Shown here: one piece after another, positions 54,980-62,485 of the stretch
Layout: each line of letters opens with the position of its first letter
Numbering within the stretch: the first letter of the stretch is position 1
From: Kaistia geumhonensis
GTDB taxonomy: Bacteria > Pseudomonadota > Alphaproteobacteria > Rhizobiales > Kaistiaceae
Assembly: GCF_030815145.1 (NCBI RefSeq)
Contig: NZ_JAUSWJ010000001.1
Coordinates: 1,984,001-2,048,000, forward strand
Length of the DNA stretch: 64,000 nucleotides
Reading direction: 5' to 3'
Program-made: the position numbers and the translations under genes
The notes under the pieces: generated by a model
Databases searched by the model: none
What the model saw: only the letters and a program-made list of their open reading frames with translations
What the model was told of the DNA's origin: nothing

Positions 54980-55507
54980 CTAAAGTCCAACAGAACCGGA
55001 AAGTTGGACTCGGTAGTTGCTCTTTCGTACCCGAACTCTGAGGGCCTTGGCAACTGCGAGAATGGTCTGACCAGCTTCGTCTGCCGAGACTGAGAACCAT
55101 TCGCCTCTTACGGCGCAGGTGCGGAGGGCGAAGTGAACGGACTGTTCCAGAGGAAACGCCTCGTCGGCTGATGTCTCGAAGAGCAGTTCGCAAGCCAGAG
55201 GGGCAGCCTGGCTGACCTGAAGCGACGACAGGCGGCCTTTGAGGTTGGTCGCAAGGCCGATCTTCACTGCCTCGCCGTCCGACACGACATAAAGAAAGCG
55301 CAGGCCGCGCTTCGCCTCGAGCTCATGCTTCGACCGAGCGACGGCTCCGTCGAAATCCTCGCCCATGGCGTCACGATATGCCTGATCGAACTCAGCAGTT
55401 CCCGGCTCGCAAGTTATCCTGATCTTCTTCTTGCCCGGCCGACGGACATAGAATCGCGATGACCCGTATCGATCGACGTCCTCGACAAGATACTTCGCGC
55501 GCATCAT
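54980..55507 (-). CDS. GIY-YIG/T5orf172-domain protein with an integrase-type N-terminal module
   Basis: A 175-residue protein. Residues ~5-45 (VEDVDRYGSSRFYVRRPGKK) repeat the N-terminal module of the adjacent integrase (VEDVDRYGKVRIYLRRKGER). Residues ~65-150 form a T5orf172/MUG113-type GIY-YIG domain: LYVVSDGEAVKIG, Arg in KGRLSSLQ, catalytic-type Glu in PLEQSVHFAL and GEWFSVS. It may be a nuclease or DNA-binding factor acting near the attachment site. The ATG overlaps the integrase stop. No known function is assigned. Confidence 0.8.
   Translation of the reverse strand: MMRAKYLVEDVDRYGSSRFYVRRPGKKKIRITCEPGTAEFDQAYRDAMGEDFDGAVARSKHELEAKRGLRFLYVVSDGEAVKIGLATNLKGRLSSLQVSQAAPLACELLFETSADEAFPLEQSVHFALRTCAVRGEWFSVSADEAGQTILAVAKALRVRVRKSNYRVQLSGSVGL
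54984..55010 (-). repeat. Inverted repeat at the 3' end of the GIY-YIG gene
   Basis: AGTCCAAC and GTTGGACT are perfect complements around an 11-base loop. They lie over the last codons of the GIY-YIG gene, 39 bases from the tRNA. On the minus strand the stem is followed by TTTAG, so it is at best a weak terminator; it could also be an integrase or host-factor site at the element end. Confidence 0.5.
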
Positions 55508-56574
55508 AGCTTCTTGATCAGCCCCATGGCCTCGCCCGCGAGCTTCTTGCGGCTGGCCTTCTGCGTATAGCGGGCGGCCTGCTTGGGCGAGGTCCAGCCA
55601 TAGATGGCCATCAGCTGCCGCTCGGTCGCACCGTTCTCGGCGGCGATCGTCGCGCCGGCCTTGCGGAGGCCGTGCGCCGAGCATTGCGGCAGGCCGGCCT
55701 CGTCGCACCAGTCGCGCATGCGGTTGGTCAAGCCCTTCGCCGAATAAGGTTTGTGCTGATGCGTCGTCAGGAAGGTCAGGTTATCGGCCTTCGACTGGTC
55801 GAGGACTGCCTGCAGAGCCGGCAGGATCGGAATCTCGACCTCGACGCCGCTCGATCGGCTCGTCTTTGTTGGCCGGAAGTGCAGCCACCCATCGGAGATG
55901 TGCTGCCGGCCGAACAGCCGAACATCGGAGACGCGCGCGCCGGTGTAGAGCAGGAGCGCATAGGCGAGATGCGCCTGTGTCCCGATCGGATGGCGCTGCT
56001 CGAACTTGATCGTCTCCTCAACGGTCCAAGTGTGGTGCCCTTCTGTCGCCGCGCCGAGAAACTCGACCTTCAGCGCCGGGTTATCGGCCGCCAGTTCGTC
56101 CTCGATCGCAAAGCGGAACACCTGCCGCATGACCTTGAGTGTTGCGTTGGCGATGCTGGGCTTGTCGAGTCTGCGGTCCCGGAGCGTTCGCACCGCCTTG
56201 GCGCTCATCATGCGGATCGGGACATCGCGAAAGCAGCGCTTGTCGCCGGGAGCAATGGGTTCGTCATAGGTCGCCTCGAGCAGGCGTCGATAGGCGGCGC
56301 GGGTCGGCGGCGTCATCTGCAGATAGCCGGCAAAGCGACCTAGATATTGCTCGCACAGCCATCGCCATGTGCCGTCCACCGAGCGCTGCAGGCTCGGCCG
56401 CCCTTCATCGTCGAGCGATCCCGCGAGCGCCGCCGCATAGGCGTCCATGAATTCGGTCGACCACGGCACGCCCTCGATGCGGATCTTCCTCTCGCCCTTG
56501 CGGCGCAGATAGATCCTTACCTTGCCGTAGCGGTCGACGTCCTCGACGCAGAAGGGCGGGAGTTTCCGGGGCAT
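55504..56574 (-). CDS. int: Tyrosine-type site-specific integrase
   Basis: A 356-residue recombinase. The arm-binding module (PRKLPPFCVEDVDRYGKVRI) is followed by a core-binding SAM-like domain (~75-180) and the catalytic domain: Arg in LLYTGARVSDVRLFG, HGLRKAGATIAAE (His-x-x-Arg), Trp in AIYGWTSPKQAARYT and the nucleophile Tyr in that same segment. ATG 56574 is chosen because related integrases start MPRxLPPF and it lies 5 bases past the xis-like stop; ATG 56610 would extend it into that gene. It should integrate and, with the excisionase, excise the element. Confidence 0.93.
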   Translation of the reverse strand: MPRKLPPFCVEDVDRYGKVRIYLRRKGERKIRIEGVPWSTEFMDAYAAALAGSLDDEGRPSLQRSVDGTWRWLCEQYLGRFAGYLQMTPPTRAAYRRLLEATYDEPIAPGDKRCFRDVPIRMMSAKAVRTLRDRRLDKPSIANATLKVMRQVFRFAIEDELAADNPALKVEFLGAATEGHHTWTVEETIKFEQRHPIGTQAHLAYALLLYTGARVSDVRLFGRQHISDGWLHFRPTKTSRSSGVEVEIPILPALQAVLDQSKADNLTFLTTHQHKPYSAKGLTNRMRDWCDEAGLPQCSAHGLRKAGATIAAENGATERQLMAIYGWTSPKQAARYTQKASRKKLAGEAMGLIKKL

Positions 56575-56578
56575 CTCG

Positions 56579-56836
56579 TCAGGGCGCAAAGGTCCATTCT
56601 TGCTCGTCATCCTGCGCGCCGCCCGCGAGCGCGTCAAACGCCGCGTCGAGCGCGCGGATATCCCAGACGCGGCAGCCGTCGATCTGGAAGCTTGCCGGCA
56701 TGCGCCCGTCGGCGACCAAATGATCGAACTTGGACGGGCTCACGCCGACATAGGTCGCGGCCTCGTCGCGGCGGAGACCGCGGCGAGGAACAGGGCGGAC
56801 AGCGGCCGCCGTAACGGGCTGGGCGCGCGCGTTCAT
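56579..56836 (-). CDS. Excisionase-like MerR-type helix-turn-helix protein
   Basis: An 85-residue DNA-binding protein. GLRRDEAATYVGVSPSKFDH followed by LVADGRMPASFQIDGCRVWD is the AlpA/Xis-like winged-helix pattern. AGGAGG sits 5 bases before the ATG. It lies immediately upstream of int in the same operon, the usual position of a recombination directionality factor. Confidence 0.8.
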   Translation of the reverse strand: MNARAQPVTAAAVRPVPRRGLRRDEAATYVGVSPSKFDHLVADGRMPASFQIDGCRVWDIRALDAAFDALAGGAQDDEQEWTFAP

Positions 56837-56844
56837 GACGCCTC

Positions 56845-57321
56845 CTAGAACGGGATATCGTCGTCGAGATCGGCGGCGTAGGACGATGTGCCGCCGCCGG
56901 CTGATGCGCCGGCGGGCGGTGCCTGGCGCTGCGTGCCGTAGCTCCCTTCGTCGGGCGAAGCCCGGCCGCTCGATCCGTCGAGCAGGATCAGGTTGCCGCC
57001 ATATTGCGGCAGCACGACCTCGGTCGAGTAGCGGTCGGCTCCGGCCTGATCCTGCCATTTGCGGGTGCGCAACTCGCCCTCGACCATGCAGCGCGAGCCC
57101 TTCTTGACATATTTCTCGACCACGCCGGCGAGGCCTTCGTTGAAGACGACGACATTGTGCCAATCGGTGCGCTCGCGCTTCTCGCCGGTGTCCTTGTCCT
57201 TCCAACTCTCGCCGGTGGCGATCGAGAAGGTCGCGACCCTCTTGCCGGCATTGGTCGAACGGATCTCGGGATCGCGGCCGAGATGGCCGATCAGCTGCAC
57301 GCGGTTGAGGCTGCGGCTCAT
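56845..57321 (-). CDS. ssb: Single-stranded DNA-binding protein
   Basis: A 158-residue SSB. The OB fold begins MSRSLNRVQLIGHLGRDPEI and includes TFSIATGESWKDKDTGEK and WHNVVVFNEGLA. A Gly/Ser-rich linker leads to the acidic tail DLDDDIPF, which recruits host replication and repair proteins. An element-borne copy would support its own replication or recombination. The start overlaps the stop of the preceding small gene. Confidence 0.95.
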   Translation of the reverse strand: MSRSLNRVQLIGHLGRDPEIRSTNAGKRVATFSIATGESWKDKDTGEKRERTDWHNVVVFNEGLAGVVEKYVKKGSRCMVEGELRTRKWQDQAGADRYSTEVVLPQYGGNLILLDGSSGRASPDEGSYGTQRQAPPAGASAGGGTSSYAADLDDDIPF

Positions 57322-57653
57322 GATGCGCCCTTCTCCCGCTTGCGGATGAAGATCGCGACCGGCCCGTCTTCGGTGTCGTGCTTGGCCGCGAGCTGGAAGC
57401 CGTCAGGGATCTTCGGGTTCCACCTGGCGCAGATATCGCCGGCGCCCTCCTCATAGGCCACCAGCAATTCCTGATCGGCATCGGCGTCATCCTCCAGCCA
57501 GAGAATGCGGAAGCTGAAACCGTGCTCGCGGGCAATCTCGCCATAGTCTTGGCCTTCAGCCGCGTAATAGAACATCACGGCACCGACCTCGCCGTTACCA
57601 TAGTCGATCAGGGTTTCCGGCGACGGCATGGCGTCGGGCTTGATCATCGGCAT
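57318..57653 (-). CDS. Conserved-looking phage protein, unknown
   Basis: A 111-residue acidic, aromatic-rich protein (GNGEVGAVMFYYAAEGQDYG, FRILWLEDDADADQELLVAY) ending in a basic tail (FIRKREKGAS). No family recognised. ATG 57653 shares a base with the previous stop (TGATG); a GTG at 57656 is 6 bases from AAGGAG and equally possible. Confidence 0.7.
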   Translation of the reverse strand: MPMIKPDAMPSPETLIDYGNGEVGAVMFYYAAEGQDYGEIAREHGFSFRILWLEDDADADQELLVAYEEGAGDICARWNPKIPDGFQLAAKHDTEDGPVAIFIRKREKGAS

Positions 57654-57973
57654 CACACGGTCTCCTTCAGAAGGCGCTCGTCTTTCTCGGTGCGCATGGC
57701 GACGAGCTTGACCTCGTCATCGTCGATCGCGAGGGCGGAGTGCTTGCAGCACTCGGGGCAGGAGAAGACGAGCAGGCCGAACTCCGTCTTGCTCGGGGCA
57801 TAGCCGTCCGCCTCGACGGTCACCGTCGGGCGAATCGGCCAGGCGGTGACGATCTGCTCAAGCGTGACCGTCGCCCAGGCCATGCTGCGCTCGTAGCAGT
57901 GCGGGCATCTCGGCGCGCAGAGCTCGGTGAGATCCTCGCGGGTGACCTTCGGGTCTTTCTTGAGCATCGTCAT
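57653..57973 (-). CDS. Small zinc-ribbon-like protein, unknown
   Basis: A 106-residue protein with two cysteine pairs, CPHC near residue 23 and CPEC near 72, that could form one zinc ribbon. The start MTMLKKDPKVTREDLTELCA is coupled to the preceding stop (57970-57973). It may bind nucleic acid; no family is recognised. Confidence 0.7.
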   Translation of the reverse strand: MTMLKKDPKVTREDLTELCAPRCPHCYERSMAWATVTLEQIVTAWPIRPTVTVEADGYAPSKTEFGLLVFSCPECCKHSALAIDDDEVKLVAMRTEKDERLLKETV

Positions 57974-58263
57974 GGCCGCGCGTCCTCTTTGGCGCGGCGG
58001 GCAAGAAAGGCGTTTTGTAGGTCCTTCTGCGCCTGATCGACGTCCATGAGTGCAGGGCCAACGTCGCGGCCGATCGCCTTGAATAGCGATCTCAGCCCGG
58101 CCTCGTGCGGGCGCATGTAGGCTTCGCCGAGCTTCTCGTAGAAGACCTTCAGGAAGGCGTCGACGCCATAGCCGACGAGCGCATCAAGTGCGCGCATCTC
58201 GACCTCATTCAGGGTGAGCGTCGTCGAAAACGAGATCGCTGCGCGGTTGCGAGCTTCTGCCAT
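57970..58263 (-). CDS. Helical phage protein, unknown
   Basis: A 97-residue soluble, mainly helical protein (TLTLNEVEMRALDALVGYGV, FLKVFYEKLGEAYMRPHEAG). No motif is recognised. It starts 3 bases after the beta-clamp stop and overlaps the next gene by 4 bases, so it belongs to the replication operon. Confidence 0.7.
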   Translation of the reverse strand: MAEARNRAAISFSTTLTLNEVEMRALDALVGYGVDAFLKVFYEKLGEAYMRPHEAGLRSLFKAIGRDVGPALMDVDQAQKDLQNAFLARRAKEDARP

Positions 58264-58265
58264 CG

Positions 58266-59438
58266 TCAGACCCTCATCGGCATCAGGACGACGAGCAACT
58301 CGTCGGCCTTGTCGGGAGCGTGGAGGCGGGCGGGCGAGCCGGTCTCGTTGAGACCGAGCACGACGCGGTCGCCGCCGAGCGCCTGGAGGCAATCGAGGAC
58401 GTAGCGGGCGTTGAAGCCGCATTCGGGCGGCGCGCCGGCGATCTCGATATTGCCGATCTCGTCTTCGCCGCGGCCGGCATCGGGATTGACGCAGGTGAGC
58501 GTCATCAGCTCGCCCGCTACATCGGAGCCGAAGGCGAACTTGACGGCGCGGCCGCGCTCGCTGGAAACGGCGGTCACGCGGTCGACCGCCTCGAGGAACG
58601 CGGCGCGGGGCAGCGTCACCGTGTGCTGTGCCTCCGGCGGCACGACGCGGCTATAGTCCGGATAGGTGCCGTCGATCAGCTTCGAGGTCAGCGCCGTATC
58701 GCCGAAGGCGACGCGGATCTTCGTCTCGGAGACCTCGATCGTCGCCGTCGTGCCGCCTTCCTTGCCGAAGCTCTCGGCGAGCTTAGCCAGCTCGGCGACC
58801 GTCTTCCTCGGCACGATGATGCCGGGCATCGCCGCCGCGCCCGCGGGCTGGTCGAGCGTCAGCCGCGCCAGGCGGTGACCATCCGTCGCGACCGCGCGCA
58901 GCTTCGCCGCTCCGTCGATGACCGGGGCATGCAGATAGACGCCGTTGAGGTAATAGCGCGTCTCCTCCGTGCAGATCGCGAAGGAAAGGCGGTCGGCGAT
59001 CTCCTTGAGGTTTGCCGGCGACAGCGTGAAGCTGGTCTCGAAAGCGCCGATGGCGAGATCGGGGAAGTCCTCGGCCGGGAGCGCCTGGACCTGCCATTTC
59101 GAGCGGCCGGCCTTCAGCGTGAACAGGCCGCCCTCGCCCGGCGCGACCTGCAGCCGCTCGCGCTCGTCGATGCGCTTGACGATGTCGTTCAAGAGCAGCG
59201 CCGGCAACGTCGTCGTGCCGGGCGTCGTCACCTCGGCCGGGATGACCGTGCGCAGCTCGAGGTCGAGATCGGTGGCGAGGATCGACAGGCGGCCGCCCTC
59301 GGCGACCAGCTTGACGTGAGCGAGGATCGGAATCGTTGTGCGGCGCTCGACCACGCGGCTCGCGGCGGCGAGCGCGCCTTTCAGGTCGGCAACGGCGACG
59401 GAGAGCGACAGTCCGACGCCTACGGAAACACTGCTCAT
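58266..59438 (-). CDS. dnaN: DNA polymerase III subunit beta (element-borne sliding clamp)
   Basis: A 390-residue DnaN homologue. The three clamp domains are recognisable: LKGALAAASRVVERRTTIPI at the start, YYLNGVYLHAPVIDGAAKLR followed by AVATDGHRLARL in the second, and the C-terminal ELLVVLMPMRV, which matches the conserved (M)PMR end where clamp-binding proteins dock. Bacterial chromosomes carry one dnaN near oriC; a second copy inside a prophage replication module is uncommon. The AAA+ gene next to it ends 3 bases upstream. Confidence 0.93.
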   Translation of the reverse strand: MSSVSVGVGLSLSVAVADLKGALAAASRVVERRTTIPILAHVKLVAEGGRLSILATDLDLELRTVIPAEVTTPGTTTLPALLLNDIVKRIDERERLQVAPGEGGLFTLKAGRSKWQVQALPAEDFPDLAIGAFETSFTLSPANLKEIADRLSFAICTEETRYYLNGVYLHAPVIDGAAKLRAVATDGHRLARLTLDQPAGAAAMPGIIVPRKTVAELAKLAESFGKEGGTTATIEVSETKIRVAFGDTALTSKLIDGTYPDYSRVVPPEAQHTVTLPRAAFLEAVDRVTAVSSERGRAVKFAFGSDVAGELMTLTCVNPDAGRGEDEIGNIEIAGAPPECGFNARYVLDCLQALGGDRVVLGLNETGSPARLHAPDKADELLVVLMPMRV

Positions 59439-59441
59439 GGT

Positions 59442-60341
59442 CTAGTCCTTTCGCGGCCACGGCCAGGAGAGGCCGGCGAGATCCTCGATTCCGCCGCGCG
59501 TCCAGAGCGCCGGGAGATCGGCGACCTCGGGCGGCGGTGCGACGGCGGCGACGACGGGGGCGAAGACCGCGACCGGATCAGCGGCCGGACGCTTGAGGCG
59601 CTCGGCCATGACGAGGACGCGCTTCACGCCCTCCATCAGCGCGCGCAACAGCGCCGGCGAGGCGCCGCGCGTGACGGCCGTCAGCAGGTCGAGATCATCG
59701 TCGGACGGCTCGAAGGGCGCGGCATAGCGGCGGAGGATCGCGAAGCGCTCTTCCTCGCCGGGCAGGTCGACCGACAGCTGCATGTTGAAGCGCCGCCAGA
59801 GCGCGGGATCGAGAACGTCTTGACGGTTCGTCGCGGCCATGGCGATGCCGCCGAACATCTCGATCCGGCGCAACATCACGTTGAGAGCGGACGCCATCTC
59901 GACGCTGGCGCCCTGGTCGTTCATGCGCTTGCTGCCGATCGAGTCCACTTCGTCGAAGAAGACGACGGCGCCGCCCTCGGTGGCCTTCATCGCGTCGAAC
60001 AGCTTGCTGATGTTATTGCCCGTGCCGCCGAGGCTCGCCTCGACGAGGCTCTCAGAACGTACGCAGGCGAGCGGCAGGCCGAGGCGGGCCGCGAAGTGAT
60101 GCGCCAGCGTCGTCTTTCCGCAGCCGGGCGGGCCGTAGAGCAGCATCGACCGGCGCGGCGTGAGACCGACCGCGTCGAGCGCATCGGCGGCGCGGATCTC
60201 GGCAAGCCAATCGAACACGGCGGCGCGGACGGCCGGGGCGAGGATCGGCTCCTCGGCCTCTTGCGGGAACAGGACATCGGCGAAGCGGCCGAGGCGCTGC
60301 TCGATATCCGCCTGCTTGGCGGTGCGGAGCGCGCGCTTCAT
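59442..60341 (-). CDS. AAA+ ATPase (FtsH/spastin-like) of the replication module
   Basis: A 299-residue ATPase. Walker A is LLYGPPGCGKTTLAHHFAAR (~70), Walker B AVVFFDEVDSIGSK (~128), sensor 1 AMAATNRQDVLDPAL and an arginine finger candidate RRFN. It is a single AAA module with a short N-terminal helix bundle and no protease or DNA-binding domain. Position next to the beta clamp suggests work in replication, perhaps loading or remodelling, but its sequence type is meiotic-clade-like rather than clamp-loader-like. Confidence 0.85.
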   Translation of the reverse strand: MKRALRTAKQADIEQRLGRFADVLFPQEAEEPILAPAVRAAVFDWLAEIRAADALDAVGLTPRRSMLLYGPPGCGKTTLAHHFAARLGLPLACVRSESLVEASLGGTGNNISKLFDAMKATEGGAVVFFDEVDSIGSKRMNDQGASVEMASALNVMLRRIEMFGGIAMAATNRQDVLDPALWRRFNMQLSVDLPGEEERFAILRRYAAPFEPSDDDLDLLTAVTRGASPALLRALMEGVKRVLVMAERLKRPAADPVAVFAPVVAAVAPPPEVADLPALWTRGGIEDLAGLSWPWPRKD

Positions 60342-60949
60342 TCCGCGCCTCCTTCGGGCTTGCCCTCATCGGAGCCTTTGTCGTCACCGGCCTTGCCCTT
60401 GGGCGGCTTGGTGCGGCGCCAGGCCTTCGGGATCTCCATGCCGTCGGAACCGGTCGCGGCGCACCATCCCTCGTCCCATGCGGCACGGCGCGGATCACCG
60501 GCGACGAAGGGATTGGCGAGGATCGACACGCCCTCATGCGCGGCCTTGTGGCCGGCATCGCGGGCCGCCTCGATCTCGGCCGGGCCGAGCGTCGCCGGAA
60601 CAGCCTGTGCCTCATCGGGCGCCTGCTCAGGCTCCCCCTCGGGCGGCTGCTCCTCGGTCATGCGGCGTCTGGCCTCGTCGCCGAGCGGCGTCCCGTCGAG
60701 CATGCCGAGCGAGGCGCGATAGATCTCGGCCAGCTCTTCCGTCTCGCGGCGGGCGCGCCTGGCGCTCTCGCTCTCGCGCATTTCGCGGACGATACGGGCG
60801 ATGGCCTTCGGGTCGAAGCCCGTCTCCTTCGCCCGCTTCTTGAGGTCGGTGATATCGCCGGCGATATCGGCCTTGGCTTCCTCGAGGCGCAACAGATCAT
60901 CGACGAAGCCGCGCAGCATGGCGGCGCTGTTGGAGCCATCACTGGACAT
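60338..60949 (-). CDS. GapR-domain (DUF2312) protein with C-terminal Rmf-like domain
   Basis: A 203-residue fusion. Residues ~11-85 match GapR: LRGFVDDLLRLEEAKADIAG and AKETGFDPKAIARIVREMRE. GapR dimers clamp overtwisted DNA ahead of replication forks in Caulobacter. Residues ~125-175 resemble ribosome modulation factor: AGHKAAHEGVSILANPFVAG and AAWDEGWCAATGSDG. A Glu/Pro-rich linker joins them and the tail is charged. The start is coupled to the next gene; the stop overlaps the AAA+ start. Confidence 0.82.
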   Translation of the reverse strand: MSSDGSNSAAMLRGFVDDLLRLEEAKADIAGDITDLKKRAKETGFDPKAIARIVREMRESESARRARRETEELAEIYRASLGMLDGTPLGDEARRRMTEEQPPEGEPEQAPDEAQAVPATLGPAEIEAARDAGHKAAHEGVSILANPFVAGDPRRAAWDEGWCAATGSDGMEIPKAWRRTKPPKGKAGDDKGSDEGKPEGGAE

Positions 60950-61205
60950 GCTTCTGATCCTCTCCTGAGGCTGGACGAAGGGCGTGTTGCGCGTAGAGCG
61001 CGACAGAGATCGACGCGCCGCCGAGGCCTCCGCAGAGCATGGCGACGGTCACCGCAAGCTCGTCGGAGCCCGGATAGGTCAGGAAGACCGGCAGCCAGAG
61101 CGGCCATGTCGCGGCGAGCAGCAGCAGGCCGATCACGAGCCCGGCGCCGGTACCGAGCACGGCGACGAAGATGATGGCGCAGGCTGTGAGGATCGTGCCG
61201 GCCAT
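60939..61205 (-). CDS. Small membrane protein, unknown
   Basis: An 88-residue protein with two or three hydrophobic helices (ILTACAIIFVAVLGTGAGLV, GLLLLAATWPLWLPVFLTY and VAMLCGGLGGASISVAL). A polar C-terminal tail overlaps the start of the GapR-like gene by 11 bases. No family is recognised. Confidence 0.68.
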   Translation of the reverse strand: MAGTILTACAIIFVAVLGTGAGLVIGLLLLAATWPLWLPVFLTYPGSDELAVTVAMLCGGLGGASISVALYAQHALRPASGEDQKHVQ

Positions 61206-61208
61206 CGC

Positions 61209-61832
61209 TCAGCCTTCCCCCAGCGCGGCCGGGCACCATCTGCGCAGGCGCGCCCGGTATTCGTCGGCGGGCCTCGGCCACGGCCAGGCCTTGATGGCGC
61301 CGCGGACCTTGATCGGCTGCAGGTCTTCCATCGCCCATGGCGCCGGCGGCTTTGCCATCAGATGCGCGCGCTCGGTCATGAGCATGCGGGCATCCCAATC
61401 CTTGACGACGCGGCTCGTCTCGAGCGGGAGGGGGAAGGCGATGCCCGCCGCCCGGTGAATGGCAGCGTCGATCCGCGCCTTCAGCGTGCGGATCGCCTCG
61501 CGGAAGCCGTCCTCGGAGGGGCTGAGGAGCCGCTCGACGCTGACAATCGCCAGCGCCTCGGCGATCGGCGTCGCTATATCGCCGAGATAGGCCTCATGCG
61601 CATCGTGCAGGAGGAAGGCCGCGGCGTAGTCCGGCCGGCCGGTCTCGGCGAAGAGGAGATCGGCGCCCAGCACGCAATGCTGTGCGACGGAATAGGCGCC
61701 GGCATGGCCGGTGAAGCGCGGGATGCGCGCCAGGGCCTCGGGAATGTCGACCGCGAAGTCGACATTCTCAGCCTTCGGGTCGATCAGATCGAAGGCGCGG
61801 CCACTCGCCGTCTGGAGCCATGGCGCGGTCAT
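61209..61832 (-). CDS. HD-domain phosphohydrolase (YfbR-like)
   Basis: A 207-residue metal-dependent hydrolase. The HD pattern is YSVAQHCVLGADLL, FLLHDAHEAYLGDI and a distal Asp in VKDWDARMLMTE. The N-terminal QTASGRAFDLIDPKAENVDF is typical of phage- and plasmid-borne members. Related enzymes dephosphorylate nucleotides, so nucleotide-pool control during element replication is plausible. ATG 61832 overlaps the stop of the preceding gene. Confidence 0.85.
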   Translation of the reverse strand: MTAPWLQTASGRAFDLIDPKAENVDFAVDIPEALARIPRFTGHAGAYSVAQHCVLGADLLFAETGRPDYAAAFLLHDAHEAYLGDIATPIAEALAIVSVERLLSPSEDGFREAIRTLKARIDAAIHRAAGIAFPLPLETSRVVKDWDARMLMTERAHLMAKPPAPWAMEDLQPIKVRGAIKAWPWPRPADEYRARLRRWCPAALGEG

Positions 61833-62203
61833 TGGACAGTGCCCCGGCCTTCGGCGCGCTGGCCGAGATAGTCTAGGGCCCACTCGACGCCGCTGACCTT
61901 CAGCGCGTCAACGAGCATCCGAGCTCCGTCTGCGACAAGCGCGCGCGCGAAGCCGGCATTGGGCGCTTCCTTCACCACGACCGAGCTCGCGAGCGTCGCG
62001 ATCATGACGTGCGACAGCACCGCTGCGACGAAGTCCTGGGCCGGGACCCGCTCGTCAATCTTCTGCGCAGCGCAGAAGGTCGGCCAGTTATCGAGGATCT
62101 GCTCATAGAAGCTCGCAGCCAGCTTCCCTTGCGCGTCCAGCGCGGCTTCGATCTCGGGCGGGTAGGCGGGAGCCGTCGCTTCCTCCGGCTGCGCTGCACT
62201 CAT
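61829..62203 (-). CDS. Phage protein, unknown
   Basis: A 124-residue soluble, helix-rich protein (YPPEIEAALDAQGKLAASFY, AAVLSHVMIATLASSVVVKE). AAGGAG lies at good spacing upstream of the ATG at 62203. No domain is recognised. It overlaps the HD gene by 4 bases. Confidence 0.72.
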   Translation of the reverse strand: MSAAQPEEATAPAYPPEIEAALDAQGKLAASFYEQILDNWPTFCAAQKIDERVPAQDFVAAVLSHVMIATLASSVVVKEAPNAGFARALVADGARMLVDALKVSGVEWALDYLGQRAEGRGTVQ

Positions 62204-62318
62204 GAGGGTGGCTCCTTTCGAGCACGAGGGAGAGCTTGCTGCGCCGATCGTCGGCATCGGCGCGCGCGAGGCGGCCGGTGGACCAGAGGTCAGGGTCGAT
62301 CGGCGCTTCGACGGGCAT
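62103..62318 (-). CDS. Small overlapping protein, unknown (tentative)
   Basis: A 71-residue reading starting MPVEAPIDPDLWSTGRLARA. Its ATG is coupled (TGATG) to the preceding membrane-protein stop, as elsewhere in this operon. The last ~33 residues overlap the next gene in another frame and look arginine-rich and shadow-like, so the true product may be judged only from its first ~38 residues. Confidence 0.45.
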   Translation of the reverse strand: MPVEAPIDPDLWSTGRLARADADDRRSKLSLVLERSHPHECSAAGGSDGSRLPARDRSRAGRAREAGCELL

Positions 62319-62485
62319 CAGGACGCGAGGCCGAGTCCGACGAGAGCGAGGCCGAAGCTCGCCATGGCGGCCGCGAAGGCTGCGAGCAGCGCGAGGCCGG
62401 CGACCGACTGGACGGCGTCGCGAGCAAAGCTGCGCCAGTCGATCCGCGCCGGCTCGGGAGCCGGGATGAAGAGCGGGGCGCGCAT
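62318..62485 (-). CDS. Small single-helix membrane protein
   Basis: A 55-residue protein, MRAPLFIPAPEPARIDWRSF, followed by a hydrophobic, Ala/Leu-rich C-terminal half. The ATG (62483-62485) is coupled to the previous stop. No family is recognised; phage accessory membrane peptide is the best description. Confidence 0.6.
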   Translation of the reverse strand: MRAPLFIPAPEPARIDWRSFARDAVQSVAGLALLAAFAAAMASFGLALVGLGLAS

